Under the pieces are notes generated by a model, which saw only the letters and a list, made by a program, of their open reading frames with translations, was not told the origin of the DNA and made no database searches. The position numbers were made by a program, and so were the translations under genes. Shown in pieces: positions 62,704 through 64,000 of a stretch of DNA of 64,000 nucleotides. Within the stretch, counting starts at the first letter, position 1, and each line of letters opens with the position of its first letter. This DNA is from Monocercomonoides exilis. Lineage: Eukaryota > Preaxostyla > Oxymonadida > Polymastigidae. The stretch is from positions 5,001-69,000 of the forward strand of contig LSRY02000027.1 of assembly GCA_001643675.2 (NCBI GenBank), in the 5' to 3' direction.

Positions 62704-62882
62704 GCGGTAACTCAGCGAGAAACAAACTAAAATAATAAAGCAAACTTGAAATGAATTGTAAGAAATTTGTTAAAACGTTGTATAAAAGTAAAAAAAGCCA
62801 ATCAACATTTGTTGAAAGTTGGCAGTCAAAAACATGAAAGTGCCAATATGGGAAAAAGTCCTATTTAAAAGTTGACCCTAAT
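61355..62882. mobile_element. Fold-back element with about 410-bp near-perfect inverted arms
   Basis: The left arm (about 61355-61769) and right arm (about 62468-62882) are reverse complements, nearly identical over about 410 bp, around a spacer of about 700 bp. Outer ends are ATTAGTGTCAAC on the left and GTTGACCCTAAT on the right (one mismatch). Each arm holds a homopolymer: T40 at 61535-61574 and A41 at 62662-62702. Mirrored open frames at 61714-61502 and 62522-62710 are just the two copies of one arm and are not genes. The spacer is AT-rich, with no transposase; ATATAATGAAATGATAAAAA near 61950 partly repeats the inner end of the right arm. I cannot define a target-site duplication. It resembles Foldback-type or long-TIR MITE elements; a palindromic duplication is the alternative. 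Confidence 0.85.
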
Positions 62883-63346
62883 AATTATCATCTTTGTTTC
62901 TTATTCCTTCAAATGAGATTGCAATTTTAACGAATTATTATAAAATTAAGTGCATTTATAGAAATATCATAAACAATTTCAGGTTTCATATTTTGAATAT
63001 TTGCTATAACATAAAATACGAAAAAGAAATATTATTTTAAAATACTAAAAAAAAAATATCAAATAAAAATTGTAAAGATATATATATTTCATTCTTCCAG
63101 ATGATTTTGCTTCTAAATTCATTTCAAATGATTCTCCATAATAATGCAAAGAATTTGCCATTACATCGAAAATAATTGATTATTCGCATTAATCCAAGAT
63201 GTTAACAGTTGATGAACAGATCTTCCTCAAAATTGTCATTCAAACTTATTTCAATCTAATTCAAAAGAAGATTCAAGGATGCATACATTTCGTCAAAAAC
63301 TATATAATAGTAACAATGTTTATGATTATGCTTCAATTATGATATT
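62883..63346. other. AT-rich spacer
   Basis: No coding frame stands out. A TATATATA run lies near 63080. It probably includes the 3' untranslated region of the following minus-strand gene. Confidence 0.45.
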
Positions 63347-64000
63347 TCATCTTTTTTTCTTTTGTTCCTTTGTTTTACCTTTTGAAGAAGATGAATACTT
63401 CTTTTCTTTTTTAGCAATTGCTACCCCGAGCTTGTCTTTTTCCACAAGAAGAGCAGCAATAAGGCGGCACAACTCGATGTTATCCTTTTCTAATTGGATT
63501 CTTTGGTCCTTCGGAGACAACTTAGCAACAGTTGATGGCTAAAAAAACAAATAAGAGAAATGTTTATTCATTCCATCAAAGATTTGAATTTAACCATCAA
63601 TCAAGAAATGAGTAAAAATTTGAATGAATAATTTAGTAAATGAAGATACAAACCAATTCAAGAATTAAATGCAGAATGGAATTTTGTTCATCCTCAGAAG
63701 TCGTTGGCTGAATGCTTTTGGCATCATTATTCGAAACATCATTTTTAGTTGTTTTATTTTCTATTAATTCTCCTTCAACTTGTTCGCTCATCTTCTCCTT
63801 CTCTTCGAAGTTCTTCACTTTCTCAACATCTGATGCAAATTTTTGTGTAAGTCTGTCTTTTTCTTCCTGCGTCATATCTTCCTTCGCTGAATGTCTCAGC
63901 TTTCTTATAAGCTTCTCGTATTTCTCAATTGGGAACGGCTCTTTAAAGCGACCATCTTTTCCTGATTCTTTTTCTTTCTTCTTTTTCTCTTTTTTCCCAT
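63347..64000 (-). CDS. Charged coiled-coil-like protein, 5'-truncated by window end
   Basis: The minus-strand frame enters at 64000 (GKKEKKKKEKESGKDGRF) with no start in the window, so the gene continues beyond the edge. Exon A runs to 63654; intron 63653-63539 (115 nt) begins GTTTGT and ends TTTTTTTAG; exon B is 63538-63347 (TGA). Splicing joins HLILEL to PSTVAKLSPKDQRIQLEKDN in frame and removes an early stop. The visible product has about 178 residues: a Lys/Glu-rich start, EKYEKLIRKLRHSAKEDMTQ, a Glu/Asp/Ser linker, a predicted helix (LEKDNIELCRLIAALLVEKDKL) and a Lys-rich tail (KGKTKEQKKKR). I do not recognise the family; the tail could serve nuclear or nucleic-acid binding. Confidence 0.7.

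Noticed and set aside
61502-62710. Two identical frames with poly-Lys ends
   Set aside because: They are the two arms of the inverted repeat and depend on the homopolymer; no other coding support.
1-64000. Alternative genetic code (TAA/TAG as Gln)
   Set aside because: Supported genes end at TAA, TAG and TGA alike, the coiled-coil relic contains TGA stops, and the giant gene terminates at TAG. Only two transposon stops hint otherwise.

Overview
This is nuclear DNA of a protist eukaryote, not a prokaryote. It is AT-rich, and at least four genes only make sense once short GT..AG introns are removed (44-135 nt, one tentative at 278 nt; donors mostly GTTTG or GTATG). The content includes a SET-domain protein, a UXT/prefoldin-like protein, a TMEM185-like membrane protein and a decayed CMGC-type kinase. 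A type I surface protein with beta-helix-like repeats is of a kind I associate with oxymonads (Preaxostyla, such as Monocercomonoides). That lineage call is an inference from style, not from a database match. The code looks standard: TAA, TAG and TGA all end genes.

Layout. Positions 1 to about 13,714 are one satellite array of 37 units (366-371 bp) plus a truncated 38th. From 13.7 to 24.6 kb there are two broken, tail-to-tail copies of a Crypton-like tyrosine-recombinase element with a C-terminal Myb/SANT-like domain. Between them lie a GC-rich hairpin cluster, a second hairpin/telomere-like patch, and a 450-bp MITE with TA target duplications. From 25.6 to 41 kb intact genes (surface protein, TMEM185-like, UXT-like) are mixed with pseudogenes (coiled coil, beta-helix surface protein, kinase) and unassignable remnants. 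From 41.0 to 57.9 kb a single uninterrupted minus-strand frame encodes a 5,637-residue low-complexity protein. From 58.1 to 64.0 kb the sequence is gene-dense: a 61-codon ORF, a four-exon gene, a divergently transcribed five-exon SET gene, a 1.5-kb fold-back element, and an intron-bearing gene cut by the window end.

There is no operon logic. The main theme is a satellite/transposon-rich, eroding chromosomal region abutting a compact genic one. The most unusual items are the satellite with its palindromic core, the recombinase-Myb fusions, the giant ORF, and a SET domain that lacks the canonical NHS motif.
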